The notes: generated by a model not told the origin, from the sequence alone. A DNA stretch of 26,167 bases from JBQCHF01 sp051954955 (GCA_051954955.1 JBQCHF010000004.1:1-26167); one strand, 5' to 3'. Shown: positions 6,606 to 15,389, counted from the stretch's first letter. Program-made: numbers and translations.

Positions 6606-8378
6606 TCAGCGGGCCAGCAGCACCCGGGACTCCCACGGGCGCAGCCGCAGCGGTGCCGACGCCGGCTCCTCGACCGGATGCGTCGTCAGCAGCAGCTCAC
6701 CGGCGAGCAGCCCGTCGTCGTCGCCGAGGTCGACCTCGGCCGGCTGCCCGCTGAGGTTGGAAAGAACCAGCAGGTGCTCATCGCCCGACGACCGCACGTA
6801 GGAGAACACCTGCTCGTGATCGGGCAGCAGGAGCCGGTAGTCGCCGTGCACCACCACGTCGAGCTCGTGACGCAGCGAGATCAGGCGCTGGTAGTGCGAG
6901 AAGACCGAGCCGGGGTCGCCGACCTGTGTAGCGGCGTTGATCTCGGTGTGGTTGGGGTTGACCGGCAGCCAGGGCGTGCCGGAGGTGAAGCCGGCGTTCG
7001 CGGAGCCGTCCCACTGCATCGGTGTGCGGGCGTTGTCCCGCGACTTCACCGCGAGCGAGCGCAGCACCTGCTCCTGCGGCACCCCACGGGCCAGCGCGTC
7101 CCGGGCGAAGTTGACCGACTCGACGTCCTCGTACTGGTCCAGGGACGTGAAGTGAGCGTTCGTCATCCCGAGCTCCTCGCCCTGGTAGACGTACGGCGTC
7201 CCGCGCATCATGTGCAGCACCGTGGCCCACGACTTCGCGCTGGGCACCCGGTGCTCGCCGTCGTCGCCCCAGCGCGAGACGATCCGTGGCTGGTCGTGGT
7301 TGTCCCAGTAGAGCGAGTTCCAGCCCTCGTCAGCCAAGCCTTCCTGCCAGGCGGTGAGATTCGCCTTGAGCTCGGGCAGCTGCAGCGGAGCCAGGTCCCA
7401 CTTGGTCCCACCCGGGGCGCTGTCCAGCGAGACGTGCTCGAAGGTGAAGACCATGTCCACCTCGTGCCGGTCCGACGCGGTGTAGAGCCGCGCGTCCTCC
7501 ACCGAGGCACCGGGTGTCTCGCCGACGGCGAGCAGGTCGTGCCCGGCCAGCACCGCCGCGTTCATCTCCCGCAGGAACTCGTGCACCCGGGGGCCGTTCG
7601 TGTAGAACGCCGATCCGTCGGCCACGTGCGAGCCGCCCCGGACGGTCCCCTCCGGCAGCGAGCCGTCGGGCCGCACCTGCTTGGAGATCAGGTTGATGAC
7701 GTCCATCCGGAACCCGTCGACCCCGCGCTCGACCCACCAGCGCATCATCGCGAACACCGCCTCGCGGACCTGCGGGTTCTCCCAGTTCAGATCCGGCTGC
7801 CCCTCCGCGAACAGGTGCAGGTAGTACTCGCCCGTCGTCTCGTCGTAGGTCCACGCGGGGGCGGAGAAGAACGAGGCCCAGTTGGTCGGCTCGGCGCCCA
7901 GCGTGCCGCCCTGGTGGCCGTGCCGTGGAGGCCGCCACCAGTACCAGTCCCGCTTCGGGTTCTCTTTGCTGGAGCGGGACTCCTGGAACCAGGGGTGCTG
8001 GTCCGAGGTGTGGTTGACGACGAGGTCCATCACCAGCCGCATGCCCCGCTCGTGCAGCGCGGCGATCAGCGCGTCCAGGTCCTCCAGCGTGCCGAACATC
8101 GGGTCCACGTCCTGGTAGTCGCTGATGTCGTAGCCGTTGTCCTCCTGCGGGGAGGGATACACCGGGGAGAGCCAGACGACGTCGACGCCGAGGGCCTGCA
8201 GGTGGTCCAGGTGCGCCAGCACCCCGCGCAGGTCGCCGATCCCGTCCCCGTCCGAGTCGGCGAACGAGCGCGGGTAGACCTGGTAGACCACCGCGGACCG
8301 CCACCACTCCGCGGTGCGTCCCGCACGTGATGCCGGCGCGCTCGCGCTGCTCGGCTGGGGGCTCTCGCGGCTGGTCAC
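6606..8378 (-). CDS. GH13 alpha-glucosidase (oligo-1,6-glucosidase type)
   Basis: 590 residues from the GTG at 8378, chosen because GGAGGTG lies 5 bases upstream; a longer frame to 8408 has no such signal. The TIM-barrel of glycoside hydrolase family 13 begins at WWRSAVVYQVYPRSF. The catalytic residues are visible: nucleophile Asp226 in GFRMDV, acid/base Glu287 in VGETPG, and transition-state Asp362 in DNHDQPR, plus the VVNHTSD loop. An all-beta C-terminal domain follows. The sequence resembles exo-acting alpha-glucosidases and oligo-1,6-glucosidases (GH13 subfamily 31 and relatives) that release glucose from malto- or isomalto-oligosaccharides; exact specificity cannot be read from sequence. 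No signal peptide is seen, so it acts in the cytoplasm. No transporter or regulator of sugar uptake is adjacent. Confidence 0.92.
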   Translation of the reverse strand: MTSRESPQPSSASAPASRAGRTAEWWRSAVVYQVYPRSFADSDGDGIGDLRGVLAHLDHLQALGVDVVWLSPVYPSPQEDNGYDISDYQDVDPMFGTLEDLDALIAALHERGMRLVMDLVVNHTSDQHPWFQESRSSKENPKRDWYWWRPPRHGHQGGTLGAEPTNWASFFSAPAWTYDETTGEYYLHLFAEGQPDLNWENPQVREAVFAMMRWWVERGVDGFRMDVINLISKQVRPDGSLPEGTVRGGSHVADGSAFYTNGPRVHEFLREMNAAVLAGHDLLAVGETPGASVEDARLYTASDRHEVDMVFTFEHVSLDSAPGGTKWDLAPLQLPELKANLTAWQEGLADEGWNSLYWDNHDQPRIVSRWGDDGEHRVPSAKSWATVLHMMRGTPYVYQGEELGMTNAHFTSLDQYEDVESVNFARDALARGVPQEQVLRSLAVKSRDNARTPMQWDGSANAGFTSGTPWLPVNPNHTEINAATQVGDPGSVFSHYQRLISLRHELDVVVHGDYRLLLPDHEQVFSYVRSSGDEHLLVLSNLSGQPAEVDLGDDDGLLAGELLLTTHPVEEPASAPLRLRPWESRVLLAR

Positions 8379-8504
8379 GGCGCACCTCCGGTGGCTGCTG
8401 GCTGTCACCGGAGTCTGTCAGCGTGACCGGTCCTGACGACAGCGACGTCTGAGCCGCGACCGGAGGGGGTAGGACTGGGCACCGCGCCGGTCCTCGAGCA
8501 CTGG

Positions 8505-8540
8505 TGGTCCAAGCGGTGGTCGAAGCGGTGGTCGAAGCGG
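8505..8540. repeat. Three tandem 12-bp repeats
   Basis: Unit TGGTCGAAGCGG at 8517-8528 and 8529-8540, with TGGTCCAAGCGG at 8505-8516 differing at one base. They lie in the divergent intergenic region (8379-8561), ending 21 bp before the hybrid kinase start. Confidence 0.85.
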
Positions 8541-8561
8541 GTGGACGAACGGGGAGGTGCG

Positions 8562-10556
8562 GTGCCAGACGGTCGGCGCGAGCGGGAACGGCGACAGCTG
8601 GCCGACGCGCTGCCCTGCGCGGTCTGGCTCGCGGACGCGGACGGCCGCATGACCTACGCCAACGCCTCGATGCGGGCCCTGCTCGGGCTGGAGGCGGAGC
8701 AGGTGGCCGACCGGCGCCGGCCCGAGCTGGTGCACCCGGAGGACCGGGTGCGGGCCAGCGAGGCGTGGACGCGCGCGCTCCGATCCGGGGCCGACTTCCA
8801 CGAGCGCTACCGGGTCCGGTCCGGCGAGGGCGGCTGGCGGTGGGTGCAGGCGCACGCCAGCCCCCTCGACCCCGACGAGGACACCGACGAGACGGTCTGG
8901 GTCGGCACCTGCCAGGACCTCACCGAGGAGCTGCGCGCGGCCACCGAGCTGCGCGAGTCCGAGGCCCTCGTCGACGCCGTCATCGACCAGGCACCCATCG
9001 GTCTCGGGTTCCTGGACGAGGACCTGGTCTATCGCAAGCTCAACCGTGAGCTGGCCGAGATCAACGGCGTGCCGGTGGAGGAGCACCTCGGGCGGCACCC
9101 GCGCGACGTGCTGCCCACCCTCTGGCCGCAGATCGAGCCGATGCTGCGGGACATCCTCGACAACGGCGCCTCCTACATCGGGCTGGACCTGTCCGGCCGC
9201 AAGCCCGGCGACCCGAACGTCCCCCGGGACTGGAAGGTCAACTACTTCCCGGTCCGGGAGGACGGCAAGATCTTCGGCGTCGGTGCGGCCGTCCAGGACG
9301 TGACCGCCGAGCGGGCCCTGGCCCGTCGGCGCGAGCTGCAGGCGAAGGACCGCCACGCCGCGTCGATGGCCCGGCTGGCCGCCGGTGTCGCCCACGACTT
9401 CAACAACGAGCTGGCCGCGCTCAGCCTCACCACCGAGCTGCTGGCCCGCCAGCCCGAGCTCTCCGACGGCAGCCGCGACCTGGTGCGGCACCAGCTCGCG
9501 GAGATCGCTGTCGGCCGCCGGATCGTCGAGCAGGTCCTCGACCTGGCCCGGACCGCACAGCTGGACCGGCGCCCGCTGGACCCGGTGCGGCACGTGCAGG
9601 AAGCCGTGCAGCGGGTGGTGGACACCTCCAAGCCCACCTGCTCCATCGAGGTCGTGGCCGAAGGCGCCCGCGCGGTGCTGGCCGACCCGGACCGCCTCCG
9701 GCAGGTGCTCGGCAACGTCCTGCTCAACGCCCTGGACGAGAGCACCGGGGCGCAGCACGTCGTGGTCGAGATCCGCGACTCCGACGACCCCTCGGAGGAA
9801 TCGGCCGAGGAGGTGCCACAGAGCGCGGCCACGGTGCGGATCGTGGTCGCCGACGACGGCGTCGGCGTGCGCCCGGACCTGCTCGAGCACGTCTTCGAGC
9901 CGTTCGTGACCGGGCGCCCCGGCGGCACCGGCCTCGGCTTAGCGCAGGTGGCGGCCCTCGTGGAGCAGCACGGCGGCTCGGTGGGCATCGACTCCGAGCC
10001 CGGGCTCGGTACCAAGGTGACCATCGTGCTGCCGGCAGCGCTGGGAGCCGGGGCCCAGGACTTCCGGCTGGTCGGCGACCACGAGAGCCACCGGATCGGG
10101 CCCGAGCGCCCGCTGCCCCGCTCCCACGCAGGCAGCAGCGAGGAGCCGGGGGAGCCGGGGGCGCGAGCCGGCGGCCGCCGGATCCTGCTGGTCGAGGACT
10201 CGGCGGCCCAGCGGCACGCCATGGCGCGGCTACTGGAGTCGGCCGGCCACCGGGTCCTCACCGCCGCCGACGGCCGCAGCGCGCAGGCGCAGCTCGACGA
10301 GCTCGCCGGCGGCTCGTCCGCTCCCGGGGATGAGGTGGACGTCGTGGTCACCGACCTGCAGCTGCCAGGGGAGGACGGCCTCACCCTGCTCGGCCGCCTG
10401 CGCGAACGGCTGCCCAAGGCCCATCTGGTGCTGTGCACCGGTGCCCTGCTGGACCCCCGCGCGGTGCACCTCACCGCCGACGCGGAGGGCGAGATCTCCT
10501 TCCTGGCCAAGCCCTTCCCGGTCGAACGGCTGCTCACGATCATCGCTGGGGGCTAG
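8562..10556 (+). CDS. Hybrid histidine kinase: PAS-PAS-HisKA-HATPase-receiver
   Basis: 664 residues from GTG at 8562, preceded by GGGGAGG; a GTG at 8541 in the same frame lacks this signal. Two PAS domains occupy about residues 10-130 (LPCAVWLADADGRMTYAN; PAC-like GGWRWVQAHASP) and 135-255 (IDQAPIGLGFLDEDLVY). The dimerisation/phosphoacceptor helix reads AAGVAHDFNNELAAL with His278. The ATP-binding domain shows GNVLLNALDES, ADDGVGV and GTGLGLAQV. After a Gly/Pro/Glu linker a receiver follows, with acidic VEDS, phosphoacceptor Asp598 in VVTDLQLPGEDG and the conserved Lys in FLAKPFP. No membrane segment is seen, so it senses something cytoplasmic. No DNA-binding response regulator is adjacent, so the output partner is unknown. 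Ligand of the PAS domains is unknown. Confidence 0.9.
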   Translation: MPDGRRERERRQLADALPCAVWLADADGRMTYANASMRALLGLEAEQVADRRRPELVHPEDRVRASEAWTRALRSGADFHERYRVRSGEGGWRWVQAHASPLDPDEDTDETVWVGTCQDLTEELRAATELRESEALVDAVIDQAPIGLGFLDEDLVYRKLNRELAEINGVPVEEHLGRHPRDVLPTLWPQIEPMLRDILDNGASYIGLDLSGRKPGDPNVPRDWKVNYFPVREDGKIFGVGAAVQDVTAERALARRRELQAKDRHAASMARLAAGVAHDFNNELAALSLTTELLARQPELSDGSRDLVRHQLAEIAVGRRIVEQVLDLARTAQLDRRPLDPVRHVQEAVQRVVDTSKPTCSIEVVAEGARAVLADPDRLRQVLGNVLLNALDESTGAQHVVVEIRDSDDPSEESAEEVPQSAATVRIVVADDGVGVRPDLLEHVFEPFVTGRPGGTGLGLAQVAALVEQHGGSVGIDSEPGLGTKVTIVLPAALGAGAQDFRLVGDHESHRIGPERPLPRSHAGSSEEPGEPGARAGGRRILLVEDSAAQRHAMARLLESAGHRVLTAADGRSAQAQLDELAGGSSAPGDEVDVVVTDLQLPGEDGLTLLGRLRERLPKAHLVLCTGALLDPRAVHLTADAEGEISFLAKPFPVERLLTIIAGG

Positions 10557-10566
10557 GGCCGCGCCG

Positions 10567-10578
10567 GTCGGCGCCGAC
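10567..10578. repeat. 12-bp palindrome after the hybrid kinase gene
   Basis: GTCGGC directly followed by GCCGAC, 10 bases past the kinase stop. It could be part of a GC-rich hairpin ending the kinase transcript. No T-run is present. Confidence 0.3.
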
Positions 10579-10678
10579 GCGTGCAGTCCAGCACAGGTCA
10601 GCGCCGGTCCACCCGCACCGCCATGTCGGTCCGCCCGAGCGGGAATAGGGGCCCGTTCGGCGCGATTGGTTCTCCTCC

Positions 10679-12202
10679 GTGACGACGACGGCGGCGCCGA
10701 CAGGCCGCAAGCAGGGTGTGGGGCTGCGCTCGGAGCGCGGCCCGGTGCTGCTGGCCCTGATGCTCAGCACCGGCCTGGTGGCCCTGGACAGCACGATCAT
10801 CGCGACGGCCATCCCGTCGGTGGTCGACGACCTCGGTGGCTTCTCCCAGTTCCCCTGGCTGTTCTCGGTCTACCTGCTCACTCAGGCCGTCACCGTGCCG
10901 CTCTACGGCAAGCTGGCCGACATCCTGGGCCGCCGCCCGGTGATGTTCTTCGGCATCGGCGCGTTCCTGCTCGGCTCGGTGCTGTGCGGGGTGGCCTGGA
11001 GCATGCCCGCGCTCATCGCGTTCCGGGCGGTGCAGGGCATCGGCGCCGGCGCGATCCAGCCGATCGGCATGACGGTGGTCGGCGACCTCTACACGGTGGA
11101 GGAGCGGGCCAGGGTGCAGGGCTACCTGGCCAGCGTGTGGGGCATCGCCGCGGTGCTCGGCCCCACGCTGGGCGGTGTCTTCGCCGAGTACCTGACCTGG
11201 CGTTGGATCTTCTTCGTCAACCTGCCGCTGGGCGCGGTCGCCACCTGGATGCTCGTGCGGCACTTCGTCGAGCAGGTGGAGCGCCGCTCGCACCGGATGG
11301 ACTACCTCGGCGCCGGGCTGCTGATGGCCGGCTGCTCGCTGGTCATCCTCGGCCTGCTCGAGGGCGGGGTGGCCTGGGCGTGGACCTCGGCCATCAGCGT
11401 GCTCGTGCTCGCGGCCGGTGTCGTCCTCGTGGTCGGCTTCGTGCTGGTCGAGCGGCGCGCCGCCGAGCCGGTGCTGCCGCTGTGGGTCTTCAGCCGGCGG
11501 ATCCTGGTGGGCGGCAACGTCGCCGCGTTCGCCGTCGGCGCGATCACCCTCGGGCTGAGCTCCTACGTCCCCACCTACGTCCAGGGCGTGCTCGGCACCG
11601 GGCCGCTGGTGGCCGGGCTCGCCCTGGCCGCCCTCACCGTGGGCTGGCCGCTGGCGGCCACCTTCTCCGGGCGGATCTACCTGCGCATCGGCTTCCGCGA
11701 CACCGCCGTGATCGGCTCGGTGGTCGCCGTCGTCGGCGTGCTGCTCACCCTCGGTCTCGGGCTCTCGACGCCGGTCTGGCAGGTCGGGGCCGCCTGCTTC
11801 GTGGTCGGCGTCGGGCTCGGCCTGTCCAGCGCGCCGGTCGTGGTGGCGATCCAGTCGGTGGTCGGCTGGAACCGGCGCGGCGTGGTGACCGGCACCAACA
11901 TGTTCTCCCGCTCCATCGGCAGCGCGGTGGGCGTGGCCATCTTCGGGGCCATCGCCAACGCCACCCTGGCCCACCGCTTCGCCCACCCCCCGGCCGAAGT
12001 CGCCGGCAAGCTCCCGCAGGGCGATGCCACCCGGCTGGTGCTGGACAGCAAGGACGACGGCTCGCCGGCGTTCGCCTACGTCCGCAGCGCGCTCGACGAC
12101 GCCTCGCACCACGTCTTCCTGGCCCTGGCGGTCGCGGCCGCGCTCGCCGTGGTGGCGGTGGCGCTGATGCCGCGGCGCACCGAGCAGCTGCAGCTGGACT
12201 GA
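10679..12202 (+). CDS. MFS drug exporter, DHA2 (EmrB/QacA) family
   Basis: 507 residues, starting at GTG 10679 (reading MTTTAAP). About 14 hydrophobic segments, the DHA2 number. Family signatures include LDSTIIATAIPSVVDDL in helix 1, the cytoplasmic loop GKLADILGRRPVM between helices 2 and 3, FRAVQGIGAGAIQPIGMTVV in helix 4, and the helix 5 motif GPTLGGVF followed by WRWIFFVNLPLG. These proteins are plasma-membrane antiporters that use the proton gradient to expel drugs or metabolites; the substrate here cannot be predicted. No ribosome binding site is obvious upstream, and no local TetR- or MarR-type regulator is present. The next gene, a quinone oxidoreductase, begins 46 bp downstream on the same strand. 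Confidence 0.92.
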   Translation: MTTTAAPTGRKQGVGLRSERGPVLLALMLSTGLVALDSTIIATAIPSVVDDLGGFSQFPWLFSVYLLTQAVTVPLYGKLADILGRRPVMFFGIGAFLLGSVLCGVAWSMPALIAFRAVQGIGAGAIQPIGMTVVGDLYTVEERARVQGYLASVWGIAAVLGPTLGGVFAEYLTWRWIFFVNLPLGAVATWMLVRHFVEQVERRSHRMDYLGAGLLMAGCSLVILGLLEGGVAWAWTSAISVLVLAAGVVLVVGFVLVERRAAEPVLPLWVFSRRILVGGNVAAFAVGAITLGLSSYVPTYVQGVLGTGPLVAGLALAALTVGWPLAATFSGRIYLRIGFRDTAVIGSVVAVVGVLLTLGLGLSTPVWQVGAACFVVGVGLGLSSAPVVVAIQSVVGWNRRGVVTGTNMFSRSIGSAVGVAIFGAIANATLAHRFAHPPAEVAGKLPQGDATRLVLDSKDDGSPAFAYVRSALDDASHHVFLALAVAAALAVVAVALMPRRTEQLQLD

Positions 12203-12248
12203 GCTTCCCGCCGACCAATCGATCCCGTCGATCCATCCGAAGGAGCAG

Positions 12249-13220
12249 GTGACGAGCGTGCGCGCGGTGCTGGTGGAGAGCAACGGCGGCCCGGAGGTCC
12301 TCGCGGTCCGCGACGTCGAGGCGCCCGCGCCGGGCGCCGGTCAGCTGCTGGTGCAGGTGGCCGCGGCCGGCGTCAACTACATGGACACCTACCAGCGCGA
12401 GGGCGTCTACCGGGTGCCCACCCCGTTCGTGCTCGGCTCGGAGGGCGCCGGCCGGGTGCTCGCCGTCGGCGAGGACGTGCAGGACGTCGAGGTGGGGGAC
12501 CGGGTCGCCTGGTCGCAGGCCCAGGGCAGCTATGCCGAGCAGGTGCTGGTGCCCGCGGAGAAAGCGGTCCCGGTGCCCGGCGGCGTGGCCGACGACGTCG
12601 CTGCCGCCGTGCTGCTGCAGGGCCTCACCGCGCACTACCTCGTCACCTCCACCTACGCGGTGTCGGAGGGCGACCAGGTCCTCGTGCACGCGGCAGCCGG
12701 CGGCGTCGGGTTGCTGCTGGTGCAGCTGGCCAAGGACCGCGGCGCGCGCGTGCTGGCCACCGTCGGCAGCGAGGAGAAGGCGGTGCTGGCCCGCGCGGCC
12801 GGCGCGGACGAGGTGCTCGGCTACGACGGCTTCGCCGACCGCGTGCGCGAGCTCACCGGCGGGCAGGGCGTCGCCGTCGTCTACGACGGCGTCGGGCGCG
12901 ATACGTTCGACGGCAGCCTCGCCGCCCTGCGCCGGCGCGGCCTGCTGGTGCTGTTCGGCGCGGCCAGCGGGCAGGTGCCCCCGCTCGAGCTGCAGCGGCT
13001 CAACACCGGCGGCTCGCTGTTCGTCACCCGGCCGACGCTGGGCGACTACGTCGCCACCCGCGAGGAGCTGCTCTGGCGGGCCGGCGAGCTGTTCGGCGCG
13101 GTGGCGCAGGGGCGCCTCGACGTCCGGATCGGCGGCCGCTACCCGCTGGCCGACGCCGCCCAGGCGCACCGCGACCTGGAGGGCCGGCGCACCACCGGGA
13201 AGCTGCTGCTCACGCCCTGA
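12249..13220 (+). CDS. qor: Zinc-independent quinone oxidoreductase (MDR superfamily)
   Basis: 323 residues from GTG 12249. AGGAG at 12241-12245 is only 3 bases from this start, so the in-frame GTG at 12258 (reading VRAVLVES, 12 bases from AGGAG) is a real alternative. An N-terminal GroES-like domain (VNYMDTYQREGVY, PFVLGSEGAGRV, GDRVAW) precedes a Rossmann NADPH domain with VHAAAGGVGLLLVQLAK. The structural zinc cysteine cluster of alcohol dehydrogenases is absent, and the sequence follows NADPH:quinone reductase (QOR/zeta-crystallin) throughout. It reduces quinones or enals with NADPH in the cytoplasm. It lies 46 bp behind the DHA2 exporter, so co-transcription, and a shared role in handling electrophiles or toxic quinones, is possible but unproven. 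Confidence 0.9.
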   Translation: MTSVRAVLVESNGGPEVLAVRDVEAPAPGAGQLLVQVAAAGVNYMDTYQREGVYRVPTPFVLGSEGAGRVLAVGEDVQDVEVGDRVAWSQAQGSYAEQVLVPAEKAVPVPGGVADDVAAAVLLQGLTAHYLVTSTYAVSEGDQVLVHAAAGGVGLLLVQLAKDRGARVLATVGSEEKAVLARAAGADEVLGYDGFADRVRELTGGQGVAVVYDGVGRDTFDGSLAALRRRGLLVLFGAASGQVPPLELQRLNTGGSLFVTRPTLGDYVATREELLWRAGELFGAVAQGRLDVRIGGRYPLADAAQAHRDLEGRRTTGKLLLTP

Positions 13221-13242
13221 TCACTGTCGCCGCTCGGTGATC
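13219..13242. repeat. Intergenic hairpin, GATCAC/GTGATC type, copy 1
   Basis: Arms GATCAC (13219-13224, sharing the last two bases of the qor stop) and GTGATC (13237-13242) around a 12-base loop, then TTC. It may end the qor transcript. The same arms followed by TTC recur at 14763-14783. Confidence 0.55.
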
Positions 13243-13284
13243 TTCGCGCCGTCGCGGGTATGCCCCACGGTGCGAAGGAGGGTC

Positions 13285-14727
13285 ATGGCCACGACGGCGA
13301 AGAACGGGGACGGCGGGCGCGACCGGTCCGCCGAGGGCGGCTACCTGGTCGGCGTGCGCTCCTCGCAGGGGCATGCCGCGTCCGAGTCGCGCTCGGTGCG
13401 GCGGCGGCAGACCAGGCCCCGGGTCCTGGCCGCGCTGCGCGACTTCGCGCTGGTGCCGTTCTCGGTGGTCGCCGGGTTCGCCGCGCTCGCCGTGCTGTCG
13501 ATCCTCGCCGACCAGACCAAGCGCCTGTCCGCGCTGGACAGCGTGCGGGGCGAGGTCAGCCATGTGATCGGGGCCCAGGCGGCCAACGCGGCCCTGCAGG
13601 CGGTGGCCACCGGCCTGGTCACGGTCACCTCGATCACGTTCTCGGTGCTGCTGCTGGCGGTCCAGCAGACCGCCTCCAGCCTCTCCCCGGTCGTCTTCGA
13701 CCAGTTCCTGCGCCGCCGGGCCAACCAGGCGTTCCTGGGGTTCTTCGTCGGCCTGGCCCTGTTCTCCTACGTGGTCATGGCCGCGGTGCAGGACAAGATG
13801 CCGCCGATCATGGGCGCGGCCATCGCGGTGGTCCTCACCATCGTGGCGCTGCTCATCCTGATCGTGCTGGTCTACACGACCATCAGCCAGATGCGGCCCA
13901 CCAACGTGGTGTCGCACATCCGCGGGCGGGTGCTGGACGCGCGGCGGCGCGAGGCCGCCCTGATCGCCTGCACCCGGCGCGCCACCACCGGCGAGCACGA
14001 CGTCCTCGCGACCTACTACGCCGAGGTCACCGGCTATCTCACCTCGGTGGATCTGGACCGGCTGCGCACGGCGCTGGAGCCGGCCGAGCACGCGGAGGTC
14101 GAGCTGCTGGTCACCGTCGGGCAGGCCGTCGCCGTGGGCGACCCGCTGGCGCTGGTGCGCGACGGGGAGCAGCAGCGGGCCGAGGACATCGCCCGGGAGG
14201 TCGCCGGTGCGTTCAACCTCACCGAGCAGCGCGACATCGCCGACGACGCGAGCACCGGCATCGACACGTTGGGCAACATCGCCTGGACCAGCGGCTCCAC
14301 GGCCAAGCAGAACCCCGAGGTGGCCCGCGAGGTGCTGCACGCGCTCAAGGACGTCGCCGCCCGCTGGATGGTGGACGACCCGGTGGAGCCGCAGGACGAC
14401 CCGCTCCCGGTGGTCTACCGCGACGACGACCTGGACCGGGTGCTGGACTGGCTCTACTCCCTGCTGGTCTCCGCGCACGAGTCGCACCAGCACCTGCTGG
14501 CCGCCGACGTCCTGGCCGCCTACGCCGCGCTGTGGCGGCTGGCCGACGACGCCACCCGGGGCCGGCTGCGTCGCGACCTCGACGCCGCCGAGCCGCTGCT
14601 GGACGAGATGCCGCCCTCGCCGATGCTGGACCGGGAGCGCCGGAAGCTGGCCGAGCGGCTGGCCGGCGACCAGGCCTCCGGCTCCGCGGTGGCCGACGTC
14701 CGGGAGCGGCAGACCGCCCGGCGCTGA
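13285..14727 (+). CDS. DUF2254 family membrane protein
   Basis: 480 residues from ATG 13285, preceded by GAAGGAGGG. A charged N-terminus of about 50 residues is followed by four hydrophobic segments in the first half: VPFSVVAGFAALAVLSI, VTVTSITFSVLLLAVQ, FLGFFVGLALFSYVVMA and AAIAVVLTIVALLILIVLV. The second half is a soluble, acidic helical domain, presumably cytoplasmic. This matches the DUF2254 family of predicted membrane proteins, whose motif SITFSVLLLAVQQTASSLSP is well kept. The molecular function of the family is not known to me. The gene lies between two copies of a GATCAC/GTGATC hairpin. It is co-directional with qor but 64 bp away behind a possible terminator, so it probably has its own transcript. 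Confidence 0.88.
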   Translation: MATTAKNGDGGRDRSAEGGYLVGVRSSQGHAASESRSVRRRQTRPRVLAALRDFALVPFSVVAGFAALAVLSILADQTKRLSALDSVRGEVSHVIGAQAANAALQAVATGLVTVTSITFSVLLLAVQQTASSLSPVVFDQFLRRRANQAFLGFFVGLALFSYVVMAAVQDKMPPIMGAAIAVVLTIVALLILIVLVYTTISQMRPTNVVSHIRGRVLDARRREAALIACTRRATTGEHDVLATYYAEVTGYLTSVDLDRLRTALEPAEHAEVELLVTVGQAVAVGDPLALVRDGEQQRAEDIAREVAGAFNLTEQRDIADDASTGIDTLGNIAWTSGSTAKQNPEVAREVLHALKDVAARWMVDDPVEPQDDPLPVVYRDDDLDRVLDWLYSLLVSAHESHQHLLAADVLAAYAALWRLADDATRGRLRRDLDAAEPLLDEMPPSPMLDRERRKLAERLAGDQASGSAVADVRERQTARR

Positions 14728-14762
14728 CCGCCCCCCCGCGACACCTGGGGCCGGGCCGGAAC

Positions 14763-14780
14763 GATCACGGCCCCGTGATC
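14763..14780. repeat. Intergenic hairpin, GATCAC/GTGATC type, copy 2
   Basis: Arms GATCACGG and CCGTGATC around CC, followed by TTC. It lies between the convergent DUF2254 and Pro-Thr-repeat genes, where a terminator is expected. The rest of the 227-bp convergent gap (14728-14954) shows no gene. Confidence 0.6.
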
Positions 14781-14954
14781 TTCACTCGCCCACCCCGGTG
14801 AATTCGGCTGGGTCGGCGAGCCTTCGCCTCGGTCGGGGTCGGTCGGGCCGGTCGAGGGTGACCGCCGGCAGCCGGACCCGGTGGGCCCAGGTCCCTCGCT
14901 GGCGCCGATCCCTTGGATGGCGTCGGCGCGGCGGCCCCCGTTGCGGCGCCGGGC

Positions 14955-15389
14955 CTACGACTGGGCGGGGGAGGGCGCCGGCCCGGCCTGGGTGGCTGCG
15001 GGAGTCGCTGCCGGATCGCCTGCGCCTGCCGCCCCGGTCGCGTCCGGTGTCGGCGAGAGCGTGTCCGAGGGAGCCGGGGAGCCGGAGACGCCGGGGGTCG
15101 GTGCGGGGGTGGGGCCGGGCGACGTCGTCGGTGCGGGGGTCGGAGTCGGCGTCGGCGTCGGCGTGGGCGTGGGCGTCGGGCTGGGCCGTGGCGAGGGCCG
15201 GTGCGACACGGTGGGACGCGGGGCCGGGACGGTCGCCACGGTCGTGGGCAGCGCCGGCACCGGGCGGACCAGGAAGTAGACCGCGAGGGTGATCAGGAAG
15301 AACGCGGATAGGGCCAGCGTGGAGCGCCGGGGACGGCGGGGCCTCGTGCCCGTGGCGGTGCCGGCGGAAGGGCCCGGGGTGGGGGTCAT
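14955..15389 (-). CDS. Membrane protein with Pro-Thr repeat tail
   Basis: 144 residues from ATG 15389, which overlaps the MscS stop as ATGA, so it is translated with the channel. A basic N-terminus (TRPRRPRRS) precedes one membrane helix (about residues 23-41, LALSAFFLITLAVYFLV). The rest is a low-complexity extracytoplasmic tail rich in Pro, Thr, Ser and Ala, with a run of seven to eight consecutive Pro-Thr pairs. By the positive-inside rule the tail is outside the membrane, where it could span or contact the cell wall. No homologous domain is recognised. The repeat DNA (6-bp period) could change length by slippage. Coupling to MscS suggests a channel-associated role; that is inference. Confidence 0.75.
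   Translation of the reverse strand: MTPTPGPSAGTATGTRPRRPRRSTLALSAFFLITLAVYFLVRPVPALPTTVATVPAPRPTVSHRPSPRPSPTPTPTPTPTPTPTPAPTTSPGPTPAPTPGVSGSPAPSDTLSPTPDATGAAGAGDPAATPAATQAGPAPSPAQS
15130..15180. repeat. Hexamer repeat coding for Pro-Thr pairs
   Basis: A run of GGCGTC/GGCGTG-type hexamers on the plus strand, reading as consecutive Pro-Thr codon pairs on the minus strand. The units are imperfect at the third codon base. Confidence 0.7.

Noticed and set aside
6678..8330. 550-residue plus-strand frame opposite the GH13 gene
   Set aside because: Antisense shadow; the minus strand holds all GH13 catalytic residues.
8418..9890. 490-residue minus-strand frame opposite the hybrid kinase
   Set aside because: No recognisable domain, while the plus strand encodes PAS and kinase motifs.
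10598..12283. 561-residue minus-strand frame opposite the DHA2 exporter
   Set aside because: His/Asp/Gly-rich composition typical of an antisense frame in high-GC DNA, and no domain.
15130..15180. Hexamer repeat as a possible CRISPR or regulatory array
   Set aside because: Units are 6 bp without spacers and read as Pro-Thr codons in a real frame.
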